NCBI GenBank assembly: GCA_020629455.1
Contig: JAHDDH010000001.1
Span: forward strand, 232,720-296,719
Source of the DNA: Cytophagales bacterium
Lineage (GTDB): Bacteria; Bacteroidota; Bacteroidia; Cytophagales; Amoebophilaceae
DNA length: 64,000 nucleotides
Direction of reading: 5' to 3'
Shown: piece after piece, positions 1-8,998 of the stretch
Numbering within the stretch: the first letter of the stretch is position 1
Layout of the letters: each line of letters begins with the position of its first letter
The notes under the pieces: generated by a model
Database searches by the model: none
What the model saw: only the letters and a program-made list of their open reading frames with translations
Told to the model about the DNA's origin: nothing
Program-made: the position numbers and the translations under genes

Positions 1-40
1 GCATGAAAATTTTAAAAAAGAAAAAAATAATGAATGTGAA

Positions 41-67
41 GCATTAAAATACAAAGTATTTTGATGC
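41..67. terminator. candidate hairpin downstream of the MFS gene
   Basis: Two 12-base arms (41-52 and 56-67) pair completely if one G-T pair is allowed, around a 3-base AAA loop. The hairpin lies about 50 bases past the stop codon of the minus-strand transporter gene. A T-rich stretch follows on either strand, though not immediately, so it could end transcription from either side. Function is inferred from structure and position only. Confidence 0.4.
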
Positions 68-115
68 TCTTATAATATTTTACAGACATTTTTGTTTTCA
101 CAGGAAGATAATGAA

Positions 116-1426
116 TTAATAGACCATACCTTTGGCTTCTTCTTTTTGTTGTTCTCCTATTTTTTTAAAATGAAGAACTGAGTAATAAAAAGCAATACCT
201 ATCAAAATAAATATTATTTGTATGCCATAATGACCTAAATATTTTGATAAATAAATCATACCAAAAGAAGTAATGACATATAGTAAAGCCCTAGAGAGAG
301 CATAAGTAAAAGTACAATACGTAAACCTTTTGAATATAGGAATGCTTTTATAAAAAATAGCAATGCCTGGTAAGGAAGTAAATCCAAAAAAAACAACTAC
401 AATTTGTAAACAAAATATGTGCATGCTTGTTTGGCATATATCGAGCAACCATGGAAAAATTAAAACAAAACTCATCATGATATACCATTGTATTTGCATA
501 ATTTTGATAGCATTAAATTTTCTGCTCAAAAGTGCTAAAGACAAAAATTTGATCAACTGAAAAATAGACACAATAAAATTTTGTCTGATGATCATTTCGG
601 GTGTAAAATAAAATTTTTGTTTTAATAAATCTGCACAATAGATGTAAGAAAAATAAAAACATATTGGAAATCCACAGGCTAAAAAAAATAAAGACCAAGC
701 ACTTTTTTTATTCACCTTGGCATTGACAATAATTTTACCTGTTTCAGACACTTGTACTTTCAATTTTTTCAATCTATTTTTAGCATCTACAAATTCAGGT
801 GTTTCACGCATACTGGCTCTGGCAACAAATCCTACAAGCGCTATCACCATACCAAACCAAAAAATCATGCGCCAGTTAATACCCAAAGAAAGTACACTAG
901 AAGCAATACCTAAAGCTGCTATGATACCTAGTGAAGAAAAAACAGTAATTAAAGCAACTGTTGGTATTCTTACTTTAGGATTTTGAATCGTTTCAGTTAA
1001 ATATAGTTCAGCACCAATCACTTCTCCCATAGAAGAAAATCCTTGCAAAATTCTACAAAAAGTTAAAGCAAAAGAAGCAGTAATTCCTATTTGTGCATAG
1101 GTAGGCAAGTTGGCCATGATAAAACAACAAAAAGCCATCATAAAAGTAGTGATTACTACAGTGGCTTTTCGTCCGTAATGATCTCCTATATAGCCAAAAA
1201 TGAGTGCACCAAAAGGTCGAAAAATAAATGTAGAACAAAATGCCATGGCAGATAACAGTTGACCTGTCATAGGATCTGTTTTAGGAAAAAATAGATCATT
1301 TAGCAAAACCGCCATATGTACATATAAGTAGAGATCAAAATATTCTAAAAAAGTGCCTATAGATAATATCCCAAAAGCCTCCTTTTGTTTTTTTGTAAGA
1401 ATAGAAGATATTTTTGTATTTTTCAT
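116..1426 (-). CDS. MFS transporter, metabolite:H+ symporter (ProP-like) family
   Basis: A 436-residue integral membrane protein with about 12 hydrophobic segments. The N-terminal region (SIGTFLEYFDLYLY) and the loop 2-3 motif GYIGDHYGRK are typical of the MHS branch of the major facilitator superfamily, which includes ProP (proline/betaine) and dicarboxylate carriers. These proteins import small osmolytes or organic acids with protons across the inner membrane. ProP-like carriers are often kept or multiplied in intracellular bacteria, so host metabolite uptake is plausible; the substrate cannot be read from sequence. It starts at an ATG without a Shine-Dalgarno sequence and lies upstream of nothing on its strand in this window, with nadD as the preceding gene. 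Confidence 0.85.
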   Translation of the reverse strand: MKNTKISSILTKKQKEAFGILSIGTFLEYFDLYLYVHMAVLLNDLFFPKTDPMTGQLLSAMAFCSTFIFRPFGALIFGYIGDHYGRKATVVITTFMMAFCCFIMANLPTYAQIGITASFALTFCRILQGFSSMGEVIGAELYLTETIQNPKVRIPTVALITVFSSLGIIAALGIASSVLSLGINWRMIFWFGMVIALVGFVARASMRETPEFVDAKNRLKKLKVQVSETGKIIVNAKVNKKSAWSLFFLACGFPICFYFSYIYCADLLKQKFYFTPEMIIRQNFIVSIFQLIKFLSLALLSRKFNAIKIMQIQWYIMMSFVLIFPWLLDICQTSMHIFCLQIVVVFFGFTSLPGIAIFYKSIPIFKRFTYCTFTYALSRALLYVITSFGMIYLSKYLGHYGIQIIFILIGIAFYYSVLHFKKIGEQQKEEAKGMVY

Positions 1427-1457
1427 AAATTAAAATTTTCCGAATATAAAGAAATGT

Positions 1458-2036
1458 TTATATACCAAATAAACGATGTTGAATAATATACTGCTCAACT
1501 TTTTGAGGGACAAAACTTTGTATACTTTGTCCTGTTTGAATAAATTGACGAATAGTGGTAGAGGCTATTGGAAGGTCAACCCATGCATGGAGCCACGTGA
1601 TAGTAGGATATTTTTTTAACCAATCATTTCTTTTATGATGTGTTCTTGGATAAACAATAGGAGAAAAATGATGTAAAATCCAACGAAAATTTTCCCAAGT
1701 ATGAAAACTTTCAAGATTATCTTCTCCTAAAAGTATCCGAAATTTTTTTTGAGGATATTTTTTTTTTAGTAACAAAAGTGTGTTACAGGTAATATTTGGA
1801 ATTGGTAAAAAGCACTCCACATCCATGTGGTACATATTTTTTTCTCCTTGAATAGCCAATAAAACCATTTGTATACGGTGTTGAATATTTACTAAAATAT
1901 TAGAAGATTTTGCAGGGCTTTGTGGAGAAGTAATCCATCCTATTTTTTTTACCAAGCCATGGGCTAAAATTTTTTGAGCTATTTGTAAATGTCCCGAGTG
2001 TACAGGATTGAACGATCCAAAAAATAAACCAGTCAT
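1458..2036 (-). CDS. nadD: nicotinate-nucleotide adenylyltransferase
   Basis: NadD adenylylates nicotinate mononucleotide to deamido-NAD in NAD synthesis. The N-terminus MTGLFFGSFNPVHSGH carries the nucleotidyltransferase signature GSFNPxHxGH, and the C-terminal part has STTIRQFIQTG, matching the ISxTxIR region. I start it at the ATG at 2036 (about 192 aa), not at an in-frame ATG 12 codons upstream: the shorter form begins exactly at the conserved first strand, has AAGGAT 5-6 bases upstream, and follows the stop of the phosphopantetheinyl transferase gene by one base (TAAAATG). The two genes are probably cotranscribed. Confidence 0.93.
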   Translation of the reverse strand: MTGLFFGSFNPVHSGHLQIAQKILAHGLVKKIGWITSPQSPAKSSNILVNIQHRIQMVLLAIQGEKNMYHMDVECFLPIPNITCNTLLLLKKKYPQKKFRILLGEDNLESFHTWENFRWILHHFSPIVYPRTHHKRNDWLKKYPTITWLHAWVDLPIASTTIRQFIQTGQSIQSFVPQKVEQYIIQHRLFGI

Positions 2037-2037
2037 T

Positions 2038-2670
2038 TTATCCTTGATTTTGATAGCCATAGCACCAAACATAATATGGTGTATGTTTATAGTATAGCGT
2101 CAGTGGTTGGTTCTGTACCCAAACTTTTATTTTTCCTGTTTGTTTTATTGTAAATGGATCAACATAAATATCTTTTTGAAAAGACATAATATTTTTGTTG
2201 TACAATTTATAAATTGTTTCTTTTGCTGCCCAAATAATCGTCAGTTTTTGTAGATCATCTTGATGGAGGTACTCTTTTGGATGTAAAAAACGGTTTTGAA
2301 TTTTTTTAATTTTAGGATGAAATGTTTGGATATCAGTGCCTATTTTTCCTTGTTTGTGAATCATTACCACTACAAATGGATAGGAATGAGAGATGCTTAT
2401 ACCCCAGGGGTAATGTACCATTGAAGGTACACCTTGGACATTTTTTTGTAATCCAAAATAAGGAAGACCTTTTTTGAACAATAGTTTTTGCAACAAAAAA
2501 CGTGCTGTTACCCATTCTTTTTTTTTTTTTGTGTGAGTAATTGTAGGATATACTTGCTGTTCTTGTGAAGATAAAATTAACGCATGGCAATCGATAGGAG
2601 GGTTTGATGTTATCTTATGGAAACCAGCGTATATGGGTGTTTGTTTTTTGAAAAAAGGATGAGTAAACAT
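2038..2670 (-). CDS. 4'-phosphopantetheinyl transferase superfamily protein (Sfp-like)
   Basis: About 210 residues. Two hallmark motifs of the Sfp/Gsp superfamily are visible: IGTDIQ (magnesium-binding Asp) in the middle and WAAKETIYKLY (the (F/W)xxKExxxK motif) in the C-terminal half. The enzyme transfers phosphopantetheine from CoA to acyl carrier protein, activating fatty-acid synthesis, consistent with accA in this window. It could replace or supplement AcpS. The ATG at 2670 is preferred to an adjacent TTG at 2673. A run of 13 T on the plus strand (2518-2530) encodes a lysine stretch. It is coupled to nadD downstream by a one-base gap. Confidence 0.88.
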   Translation of the reverse strand: MFTHPFFKKQTPIYAGFHKITSNPPIDCHALILSSQEQQVYPTITHTKKKKEWVTARFLLQKLLFKKGLPYFGLQKNVQGVPSMVHYPWGISISHSYPFVVVMIHKQGKIGTDIQTFHPKIKKIQNRFLHPKEYLHQDDLQKLTIIWAAKETIYKLYNKNIMSFQKDIYVDPFTIKQTGKIKVWVQNQPLTLYYKHTPYYVWCYGYQNQG

Positions 2671-2756
2671 CAAAGGTCAAAAAATATTATTGACTTTAGA
2701 GAAAGTAGCAAAAATTTAAATTTTTGTTGATCAATGAAAATAATCTTTAATAGAAG

Positions 2757-3038
2757 CTATGATACATCTTGCATTTTTTTGATAAAAAGCTTTGAAGGTT
2801 TAAAACTAGGCACATAACGCGAGGCTAACACAATAGCTGTATTATCCTTAAAGTTTCTTGCAATTTTGGGGGGGATTTTTTTTTTTTCAAAACTGCCAAA
2901 TCCTCTGATATAGATATCTTCTCCTTGCATGATCGTATTTTTTACAGTGAGTAAAAAACTTTCCACCACAAGGGCTACGTCTTTTTTAGCGATACCTGTT
3001 TCCAATTGAATTTTATGAATGACTTCATTTTTTTGCAT
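2757..3038 (-). CDS. HU/IHF family DNA-binding protein
   Basis: A 93-residue nucleoid protein with the usual HU layout: helical N-terminus (KNEVIHKIQLETGIAKKDV), the strand motif IYIRGFGSFE, then a beta-arm and VPSFKPSK near the C-terminus. The arm has RNFKDNTAIV instead of the classical RNPxTG, as in many Cytophagales IHF-like proteins, so the missing proline is probably normal for the phylum. It bends and compacts DNA. Length is close to the family norm (about 90). The downstream gene is the GlmU-like protein, 7 bases away from the HU start on the other side; both are on the minus strand and HU follows it. Confidence 0.93.
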   Translation of the reverse strand: MQKNEVIHKIQLETGIAKKDVALVVESFLLTVKNTIMQGEDIYIRGFGSFEKKKIPPKIARNFKDNTAIVLASRYVPSFKPSKLFIKKMQDVS

Positions 3039-3045
3039 CGTTGAT

Positions 3046-4206
3046 TTATAAATTATTTATAAAAATATGCTGCAATATATGACGTTCCTTAGCAGTGAGA
3101 TGACAATTTTTTCTTTCCATCATTTTTTGTGCTGTAGTTAAAGCTTTTTCCCATTGATATTTTGTTGTTTTTTGAGGAGTCATCCAAGTAAAAGAAGGAA
3201 CATATCGATCGAAATATTGTGTTTGACATATGCTTGTATTTACACCAATTACTGTACCAGCATTCAAAGTGGTATGAATACCACATTTGCTATGATCTCC
3301 CATGAGCGTTCCTAAAAATAGTAAATGTGTATCTAGCATTTTTTTACTGCCATGATGCCATACTTTTAGGGTGTTATAATTATTTTTCAAGTTTGATGTA
3401 TCAGTACCTCCACCTATATTACACCATTCACCAATGATTGAATTTCCCAAAAAACCAGCATGTGGCTTATTACTATACCCCAGCATGATGCTTTCCTTCA
3501 CTTCACCTCCTATTTTATTATAAGGTCCAATACTTGATGAAAGGATATGTGCCCCTGCGTTGACAATTGTGCCTTCTTGAATGATGAGTGGTCCTTGGAG
3601 TACACTATTTTCTTGTATAGTTACATTTTTTCCAATATAAATAGGTCCTGCTATTGCATTGAGTGTCGATTGTCGTATACATGTATTTTTTTCTAAAAAA
3701 ATATTTTTCGGATGATATACAATGGTATGTGGATCATTGATATGAGCTGTTTTTTTTTTTTTTTGAATCCAATCAATGTCTTCTTTTATGATGGTTTCAA
3801 GTTGCAAAAAACAGTCATGAATCGATTGTAAATGAATACAATGATCGTCAAATGTTATTTTTTGAAAATGTTTTGATTTTTGGTTACCGTCTGTGAGGCA
3901 AGCAATCAAAGTATGATTTTTGATTAATTTTTGACCTGGTTGCAAACAGCTAATAGCTTTTACTAAAAGATCATTGGGCAATACTGTACTGTTAATAAAA
4001 AGTTTTGGTGATCTGCTGTCTTTTGTTGCAGGGTATGTTTCTTGTAAATATTTTGATGTTAAAAAAAAATGTGGATAACAATAATAGCGCAACCATTTTT
4101 CAGCAATAGTCCCCAGGCCTATATTCATTTTGGCAATGGGTCTTGTCAAAGCAATAGGATAAAATAGGTTACGTTGTTGGGGAGTTTCAAAAAAGAAAAG
4201 TTGCAT
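3046..4206 (-). CDS. GlmU-like sugar-nucleotidyltransferase family protein
   Basis: A 386-residue protein resembling the putative GlmU-family sugar nucleotidyltransferases common in Bacteroidota. The N-terminal half has a Rossmann-like nucleotidyltransferase layout (starting MQLFFFETPQQRNLFYP, then ALTRPIA). The C-terminal half is a left-handed beta-helix with hexapeptide repeats (around residues 185-320), including GEWCNIGGGTDTSNLKNNYN and LGTLMGDHSKCGI. It probably makes or acylates an activated hexosamine for peptidoglycan or LPS. The exact substrate is unknown, and it is not a canonical GlmU because the pyrophosphorylase signature is not clear. A 15-base T run (3750-3764) codes for five lysines. 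It is the gene immediately before HU. Confidence 0.78.
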   Translation of the reverse strand: MQLFFFETPQQRNLFYPIALTRPIAKMNIGLGTIAEKWLRYYCYPHFFLTSKYLQETYPATKDSRSPKLFINSTVLPNDLLVKAISCLQPGQKLIKNHTLIACLTDGNQKSKHFQKITFDDHCIHLQSIHDCFLQLETIIKEDIDWIQKKKKTAHINDPHTIVYHPKNIFLEKNTCIRQSTLNAIAGPIYIGKNVTIQENSVLQGPLIIQEGTIVNAGAHILSSSIGPYNKIGGEVKESIMLGYSNKPHAGFLGNSIIGEWCNIGGGTDTSNLKNNYNTLKVWHHGSKKMLDTHLLFLGTLMGDHSKCGIHTTLNAGTVIGVNTSICQTQYFDRYVPSFTWMTPQKTTKYQWEKALTTAQKMMERKNCHLTAKERHILQHIFINNL

Positions 4207-4225
4207 GATATCTGTTCAATAAAAT

Positions 4226-5131
4226 TTAATAACAAGCAAGTTGTTGTAGCCGTTTTGGTTGTTTTCGCCATCGTGTCATTACTTTGATCGTACTGGAGAG
4301 CGATACTTTTTTTTCTAAAAATGCAGACAATGCAGTGCTGGCAGCAGTGCTTAATTTTTGTAAGCTTTTGCCTTGTTTGCCAATTACAATAATTTTTTGT
4401 GAAATACTTTCAACATAAATATCAGCCTGTATGTAAATTATAGATTCATGATGTTTGAAATTTGTAATTACTACTGCTGTACTATAAGGAATTTCTTGAT
4501 GATATTGCTCAAAAATCTTTTCTCTGATGATTTCTCCTGCAAAAAAACGTTCTGATTTATCGGTGAGTGCATCAAGAGGATAATATGGCGGATGTTGGGG
4601 GAGGTGTTGCAAAATTTTTTGTAAGAGACTATCGATTGATATATTTTTAAGAGCTGATATGGCTAAAACATCAAAATCTGTATGTTTTTTCCATTGTGCT
4701 ATAGAGGCCTGTATGGTATGAGGGGTATATAAGTCTGTTTTGTTGAGTACAATAATGGTTTTGATGTTTGTTTTTTTTATTCTTTCCAGAATTTGAAATT
4801 CTTCTTTGGCGTTAGAGTCTATGATCCAAAGGATAATATCAGCATCTTTGAAGGCTGTATTTACATTTTGCATCATTGCATGATGCAGGGCATATTGAGG
4901 AGAGAGAATAATACCAGGTGTATCTGAAAATACAACCTGGCTATTTTTTGTATTGAGAATGCCTAAAATTCGGTGGCGAGTAGTCTGTAGTTTATGTGTT
5001 ACAATGGATAATTTTTGTCCTAAAATTTGATTGATCAGTGTAGATTTCCCTACATTTGGTTTGCCAATAATGTTTACAAAACCTGCTTGAAAATTAGTAG
5101 TTATTGGTTGATCAAATGATGACTGATTCAT
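4226..5131 (-). CDS. era: GTPase Era
   Basis: Era is a ribosome-assembly GTPase that binds 16S rRNA near its 3' end. At 301 residues it has family length. The G1 loop GKPNVGKST, G2-region QTTRHR, G3 DTPG and G4 NKTD lie in order in the first 130 residues. The C-terminal KH domain contains VIGKQGKSL. Its ATG overlaps the ssb stop codon in an ATGA arrangement, so ssb and era are translationally coupled. Confidence 0.96.
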   Translation of the reverse strand: MNQSSFDQPITTNFQAGFVNIIGKPNVGKSTLINQILGQKLSIVTHKLQTTRHRILGILNTKNSQVVFSDTPGIILSPQYALHHAMMQNVNTAFKDADIILWIIDSNAKEEFQILERIKKTNIKTIIVLNKTDLYTPHTIQASIAQWKKHTDFDVLAISALKNISIDSLLQKILQHLPQHPPYYPLDALTDKSERFFAGEIIREKIFEQYHQEIPYSTAVVITNFKHHESIIYIQADIYVESISQKIIVIGKQGKSLQKLSTAASTALSAFLEKKVSLSSTIKVMTRWRKQPKRLQQLACY

Positions 5132-5511
5132 GACTCTTCATAATGTTCTTCTTCGTTGATATCTATTTTTTCTTCTTCTTTATGACTTTTTAAAATTACC
5201 ATGTTTTTCACAACAACTTCTGTTATGTTTCTTTTGATATTATTTTTGTCTAAATAATTTTTAGTGGATAGCTTTCCTTCTATATAAACTTTACTGCCTT
5301 TTTTCAAATGTTTTTCCGTCATAGTGCCAAAAGCATTCCATGCGATGATATTATGCCATTCTGTAGTAATTACTTTTTTCCCTTTTTTATCTTTAAAAAA
5401 ATCATTGGTAGCTACTACAAAACTAGCCAGTACATTGCCATTATCAAAATATTTGATGCTTGGATCTTTTCCTAGATTTCCAATAATAATCACCTTATTA
5501 ACTGTAGGCAT
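5128..5511 (-). CDS. ssb: single-stranded DNA-binding protein
   Basis: A 127-residue OB-fold protein beginning MPTVNKVIIIGNLGKDPSI, with TTEWHNIIAWNAFG and KKGSKVYIEGKL, all typical of bacterial SSB. It coats single-stranded DNA in replication and repair. The C-terminal tail is short and acidic (EEEHYEES) but lacks the canonical DDDIPF-type tip that docks partner proteins. Gene order mutY-ssb is common in Bacteroidota. It overlaps era by four bases. Confidence 0.95.
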   Translation of the reverse strand: MPTVNKVIIIGNLGKDPSIKYFDNGNVLASFVVATNDFFKDKKGKKVITTEWHNIIAWNAFGTMTEKHLKKGSKVYIEGKLSTKNYLDKNNIKRNITEVVVKNMVILKSHKEEEKIDINEEEHYEES

Positions 5512-5528
5512 AAATATATTTTTAAATT

Positions 5529-6668
5529 TTATTTTATTACTTCTTGTTCCCTGGCGGTAAATTTAGACAAAAACTTATGTTTTTTCAAAAAATTTTCAAG
5601 AATGATTGGCTTGGGAAGTAACTTAATTTCTTCTGTGGAATAAGGGTGAAAAATATTTTGATCAAGAAAAAAAGGATTTTTTTTTTTGATTTCAACATGA
5701 AAAAAACAACAGTATAATTTTTGATGTGTTAGCAAGTGTTTCTGAGGTGGATCCATTATATGAATCGATAAATATTTATTTTTTAAAAATTTTTTTTTGT
5801 TTTGTATCGTGGCTAAATCAGTTTTTTGTGCTGATTCAAATAGATAAAAATCATATAATCCCAGCCAAATATCTTTTTCTGTACGTTTTTTTAAAAAAAA
5901 AGTATCGTGCCACTGAAAAATGAAATAATAAAAAAAACGTTCTTTAATTTTTATTTTTTTTGTTTTATGGGGTAAAATATGTTGTTGTTGATGGCTGTAT
6001 GCAAAACAGTTTTGTTGAAAAATACATACACTACACAAAGGTTTTTGAGGCATACAATGTATAGCCCCAAATTCCATGATGGCTTGGTTATACACATCAT
6101 TTTTATTTTTCGGTAATAATTCTTGTGCAAAATTTTGAAAAAATTTTTGAGAAGAAAAAAGAGCAATATCTTGTTTTAGGCCAAAAATTCTAGCTAAAAC
6201 CCTATACACATTGCCATCTACTACTGCAAAAGGCATTTGAAAAGCAAAAGATGCAATGGCCGCGGCTGTGTATTGGCCAATTCCTTTTAAAGACAACAAA
6301 GCTTGCCAATTTTTCGGAAAAACACCTTGATATTTCAAAACTATTTGCTGGGCACATTGCCATAAATTTCTTGCTCTACTATAGTATCCTAAACCTTGCC
6401 AAAGCTGTAAAATAGTTTGTTCGTCTGTTTGGGCTAATGTATGGATATCAGGAAATTTTTGAATAAATTTTAAATAATAAGGAAGGCCTTGTGCCACGCG
6501 TGTTTGCTGCAAAATAATTTCTGATAGCCAAATTTTATAAGGATCTTTTGTTTCACGCCAAGGCAAAACTCGTTTATTTTGTATGTACCAGTTAATGAGC
6601 TTTGTCGCAAATGTTGTATGGGCAATTGGTTGATAAGGTAAAATTTGAGTGGGAATATGAAGCTGCAA
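5529..6668 (-). CDS. mutY: A/G-specific adenine glycosylase
   Basis: MutY removes adenine mispaired with 8-oxoguanine. The 379-residue protein has the helix-hairpin-helix motif LLSLKGIGQYTAAAIASFAF followed by the catalytic Asp in VVDGNVYRV. Next come the four cysteines of the iron-sulphur cluster: C-x6-C-x2-C-x5-C in CMPQKPLCSVCIFQQNC. The C-terminal NUDIX-like recognition domain follows (QWHDTFFLKKRTEKDIWLGL). All catalytic elements look intact, so oxidative-damage repair is kept. The ssb gene begins 17 bases after its stop. Confidence 0.95.
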   Translation of the reverse strand: MQLHIPTQILPYQPIAHTTFATKLINWYIQNKRVLPWRETKDPYKIWLSEIILQQTRVAQGLPYYLKFIQKFPDIHTLAQTDEQTILQLWQGLGYYSRARNLWQCAQQIVLKYQGVFPKNWQALLSLKGIGQYTAAAIASFAFQMPFAVVDGNVYRVLARIFGLKQDIALFSSQKFFQNFAQELLPKNKNDVYNQAIMEFGAIHCMPQKPLCSVCIFQQNCFAYSHQQQHILPHKTKKIKIKERFFYYFIFQWHDTFFLKKRTEKDIWLGLYDFYLFESAQKTDLATIQNKKKFLKNKYLSIHIMDPPQKHLLTHQKLYCCFFHVEIKKKNPFFLDQNIFHPYSTEEIKLLPKPIILENFLKKHKFLSKFTAREQEVIK

Positions 6669-6827
6669 AATAAGTTTTTGTCAATGTACAGAGATGAATA
6701 AATCATCAAAATAAAACTAATGAATGGAAGGATATTTTGTAGCTATTTTTGTGTGCACAATTATAAATTTTTATTTTACACTATTATATTTAAATATGTA
6801 GTAGTGTGTATTAGATACATTTTTCAA

Positions 6828-7529
6828 CTAAAATTTTTCCATATGTTTTTTGTTGATTTTTGCCAGTGCATTATCGGGGTTGATTTCATGATATAGTGCA
6901 TAGTGTGTGATAAGAAACAACATTTTTCCTAGTTTTTTTTCTAGGATTTCTTTATCATTTTTTTTTTCTTTGATTGACAAAAGAAGGGTTTGTAAGTCAG
7001 GTAAAATATTTTTTTTGTCTTCTAAAGCTATATCATTGGCTAGTAATTTTTCTTGTATGCGGTAAGATTGGATAAGGGTAGGTAAACTTTGAGGAATTCC
7101 AGATAATATACCGGTGTTTTTTTCTTTTTTTTTGATTTTTTCCCATTGTCTTTTTGCAGTTAATATATTTTTTGTTTTTGCAGTAGCCTGATCGTAAATA
7201 TGTGGATGCCTTCTGATCAATTTTTGTGATAAACTAGAAATTATATCATATATATTGAAGCCCTCTTTCTCCTCAAGAATTTTTGCATACAACAAAACAT
7301 GCAATAATAAATCACCTATTTCTTCTTTGATAGAGGGAAGATCTTTTTGTAGAATTGCTTCAGAAAGCTCAAAAACTTCTTCAATGGTAAGAGTACGTAT
7401 GCTTTCTAGTGTTTGACTTTTATCCCAAGGGCATTTTTTTCTCAACACTTGTATAATATCTACAAGTGTATCAAAGGTTATACGTTGATTTTTTTTTGCA
7501 TGCTTCAAAAAAGAGGATGAATTGTTCAA
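6828..7529 (-). CDS. mazG: nucleoside triphosphate pyrophosphohydrolase MazG
   Basis: A 233-residue MazG protein. It has CPWDKSQTLESIRTLTIEEVFELSEAI at the N-terminal end (described by its CPWD start and the EExxEL metal site) and EEIGDLLLHVLLYAKI, completing the EExx-ExxD metal-binding helices. MazG hydrolyses non-canonical or excess NTPs. The gene stands alone, with AT-rich spacers of about 160 bases downstream and 90 bases upstream. Length fits the short form common in Bacteroidota. Confidence 0.93.
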   Translation of the reverse strand: MNNSSSFLKHAKKNQRITFDTLVDIIQVLRKKCPWDKSQTLESIRTLTIEEVFELSEAILQKDLPSIKEEIGDLLLHVLLYAKILEEKEGFNIYDIISSLSQKLIRRHPHIYDQATAKTKNILTAKRQWEKIKKKEKNTGILSGIPQSLPTLIQSYRIQEKLLANDIALEDKKNILPDLQTLLLSIKEKKNDKEILEKKLGKMLFLITHYALYHEINPDNALAKINKKHMEKF

Positions 7530-7620
7530 ATGATTTCAATTATCTGTTATTTTTATTGTTATATAAAATGTATTGATAGGAGGGTGATGTAACATATTTT
7601 AGATTTATTTTATAAAAATT

Positions 7621-8292
7621 TTAATCACGTCTACTGTTGAGAATAGCAATCAAGCGAAGTAGTTCTGCTAAAGATCCCAATGCTGCTACAACATACGTCA
7701 GAGCAGCCCATTTTAAAGCATCTTTGGCCATATTTTTTTCCTGATAATCTACAATGCGTGCAGAAGACATCCATTGTAGTGCTCTTTGACTTGCATCAAA
7801 CTCTACTGGTAGAGTAATAAAACTGAACAATGTGGTTGCTGAAAAAAAAATAATGCCTACAGTTAATGGAATAGGAGTCATATTTAAAGTTAAAATACCG
7901 CCAATAATAATCCAAGGCATGTAACGAGATGTAGCTGATAGCATGGGCACCATGGCAGATCTTAATTTTAAAAATGCATAGCCTTTGGCATGTTGTACTG
8001 CATGACCACATTCATGGGCGGCAACAGCAGCAGCAGCAGCATGTTTCCCATAATAAACTTCTTCACTGAGTGCCACTATTTTTTTGATAGGATCGTAATG
8101 ATCGGAAAGATGTCCGTAGGAAGATGATATAATTTTTACATCGCTGATATCATGATCAAAAAGCATTTTTGCTGCTATTTCAGCGCCTGAAAGATTCGAT
8201 TTTAAATAAGTTTTGGCGTATTTTTTAAATTTATATTTAAGGATATTGCTTACAACTAAGCTGATGATTAGAAATAGAATACCGATGAGCAT
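7621..8292 (-). CDS. zinc metallopeptidase, YugP-like membrane protein
   Basis: A 223-residue membrane protein of the putative neutral zinc metallopeptidase family (YugP type). The motif AAHECGHAVQHAKGY contains the zinc-binding HExxH. Membrane segments flank it: one at the N-terminus (residues 1-17) and two or more between residues 110 and 165, plus a C-terminal one. The physiological substrate of this family is not established. The gene is divergent from the SPOR-protein gene, separated by 137 bases that contain a strong AT-rich inverted repeat. Confidence 0.88.
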   Translation of the reverse strand: MLIGILFLIISLVVSNILKYKFKKYAKTYLKSNLSGAEIAAKMLFDHDISDVKIISSSYGHLSDHYDPIKKIVALSEEVYYGKHAAAAAVAAHECGHAVQHAKGYAFLKLRSAMVPMLSATSRYMPWIIIGGILTLNMTPIPLTVGIIFFSATTLFSFITLPVEFDASQRALQWMSSARIVDYQEKNMAKDALKWAALTYVVAALGSLAELLRLIAILNSRRD

Positions 8293-8310
8293 AATGAAAT
8301 TTTTAAGTGA

Positions 8311-8340
8311 ACTATTTAAATTAAATATTATTTAAATAGT
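8311..8340. promoter_or_regulatory. inverted repeat in divergent intergenic region
   Basis: Perfect 10-base arms (ACTATTTAAA at 8311-8320 and its complement at 8331-8340) are separated by 10 bases, between the divergent protease and SPOR-protein genes. A smaller TATATT-TTC-AATATA dyad follows at 8341-8355. The position suits an operator or an RNA hairpin in a leader. AT-rich dyads arise easily by chance in such DNA, so the role is uncertain. Confidence 0.3.
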
Positions 8341-8429
8341 TATATTTTCAATATAGAAAAATATTGTATTTTTAAAGAATTTTTACAAAAAATAACCAAA
8401 CAATTTTTTCTTTTTTCACTTGACTCAAT

Positions 8430-8975
8430 ATGGAAAACAACAATCCTGAATTTGGCTTACCCAATAATCCTGTGTCTTCATCAGCTATTGAAGAAAAAAA
8501 ATCAAATAAAAAAAGACTGTTACTTCTGTTATTATTATTGCTTTTGTTGTTAGGATTGGGAGGATACTATTTTTTTTCAGAAAAAAATTCTTCTGAAGAA
8601 AATATTCCAAAAAATATGGTGGAAACCTACGAAGATGACCCAATAGAAACAACAAATGAGATTATAGAAGAAGATACAAAAGAAATTATTGATGAAAAAC
8701 CTTTGCCTAACCAAAAAGGCTCTATTCATATCATCACCCAAAGAGAAAAAAAATATTACGTCATTTTTGGAAGTTTTATTGATGATGACTTAGCTAGAGA
8801 TCAAGGAGAAAAAATTATTCAAGACGGATGGGATGTTTATATCATTGCTCCTGAAAAAAATAAACATTTTCATAAGCTTGCCTATTTTAGAGCAGAAAGT
8901 TTAATTGAAGCAGAAAAACAAGCCAAGGTACTCAAAGAACAATACCAACAAGAGTATTGGATTTTGAAATATTAA
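8430..8975 (+). CDS. SPOR-domain membrane protein
   Basis: A 181-residue single-pass membrane protein. A cytoplasmic N-terminus is followed by KKR and a run of twelve leucines as the membrane anchor (residues 31-42), then an acidic, Glu-rich linker (about residues 52-95). The C-terminal domain begins KKYYVIFGSFIDDDLARDQG and ends YWILKY. This matches the SPOR fold, which binds glycan strands lacking stem peptides, often at division or remodelling sites. It is the first gene of a plus-strand cluster with ExbB, ExbD and a TonB-like protein, hinting at an envelope complex. SPOR assignment rests on the pattern rather than a search. Confidence 0.72.
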   Translation: MENNNPEFGLPNNPVSSSAIEEKKSNKKRLLLLLLLLLLLLGLGGYYFFSEKNSSEENIPKNMVETYEDDPIETTNEIIEEDTKEIIDEKPLPNQKGSIHIITQREKKYYVIFGSFIDDDLARDQGEKIIQDGWDVYIIAPEKNKHFHKLAYFRAESLIEAEKQAKVLKEQYQQEYWILKY

Positions 8976-8998
8976 AAAAATAATAACCTCTATTGACG

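Noticed and set aside
4070..4078. A perfect DnaA-box-like TGTGGATAA
   Set aside because: It is single and lies inside the GlmU-like coding sequence, far from dnaA; no second box is near.
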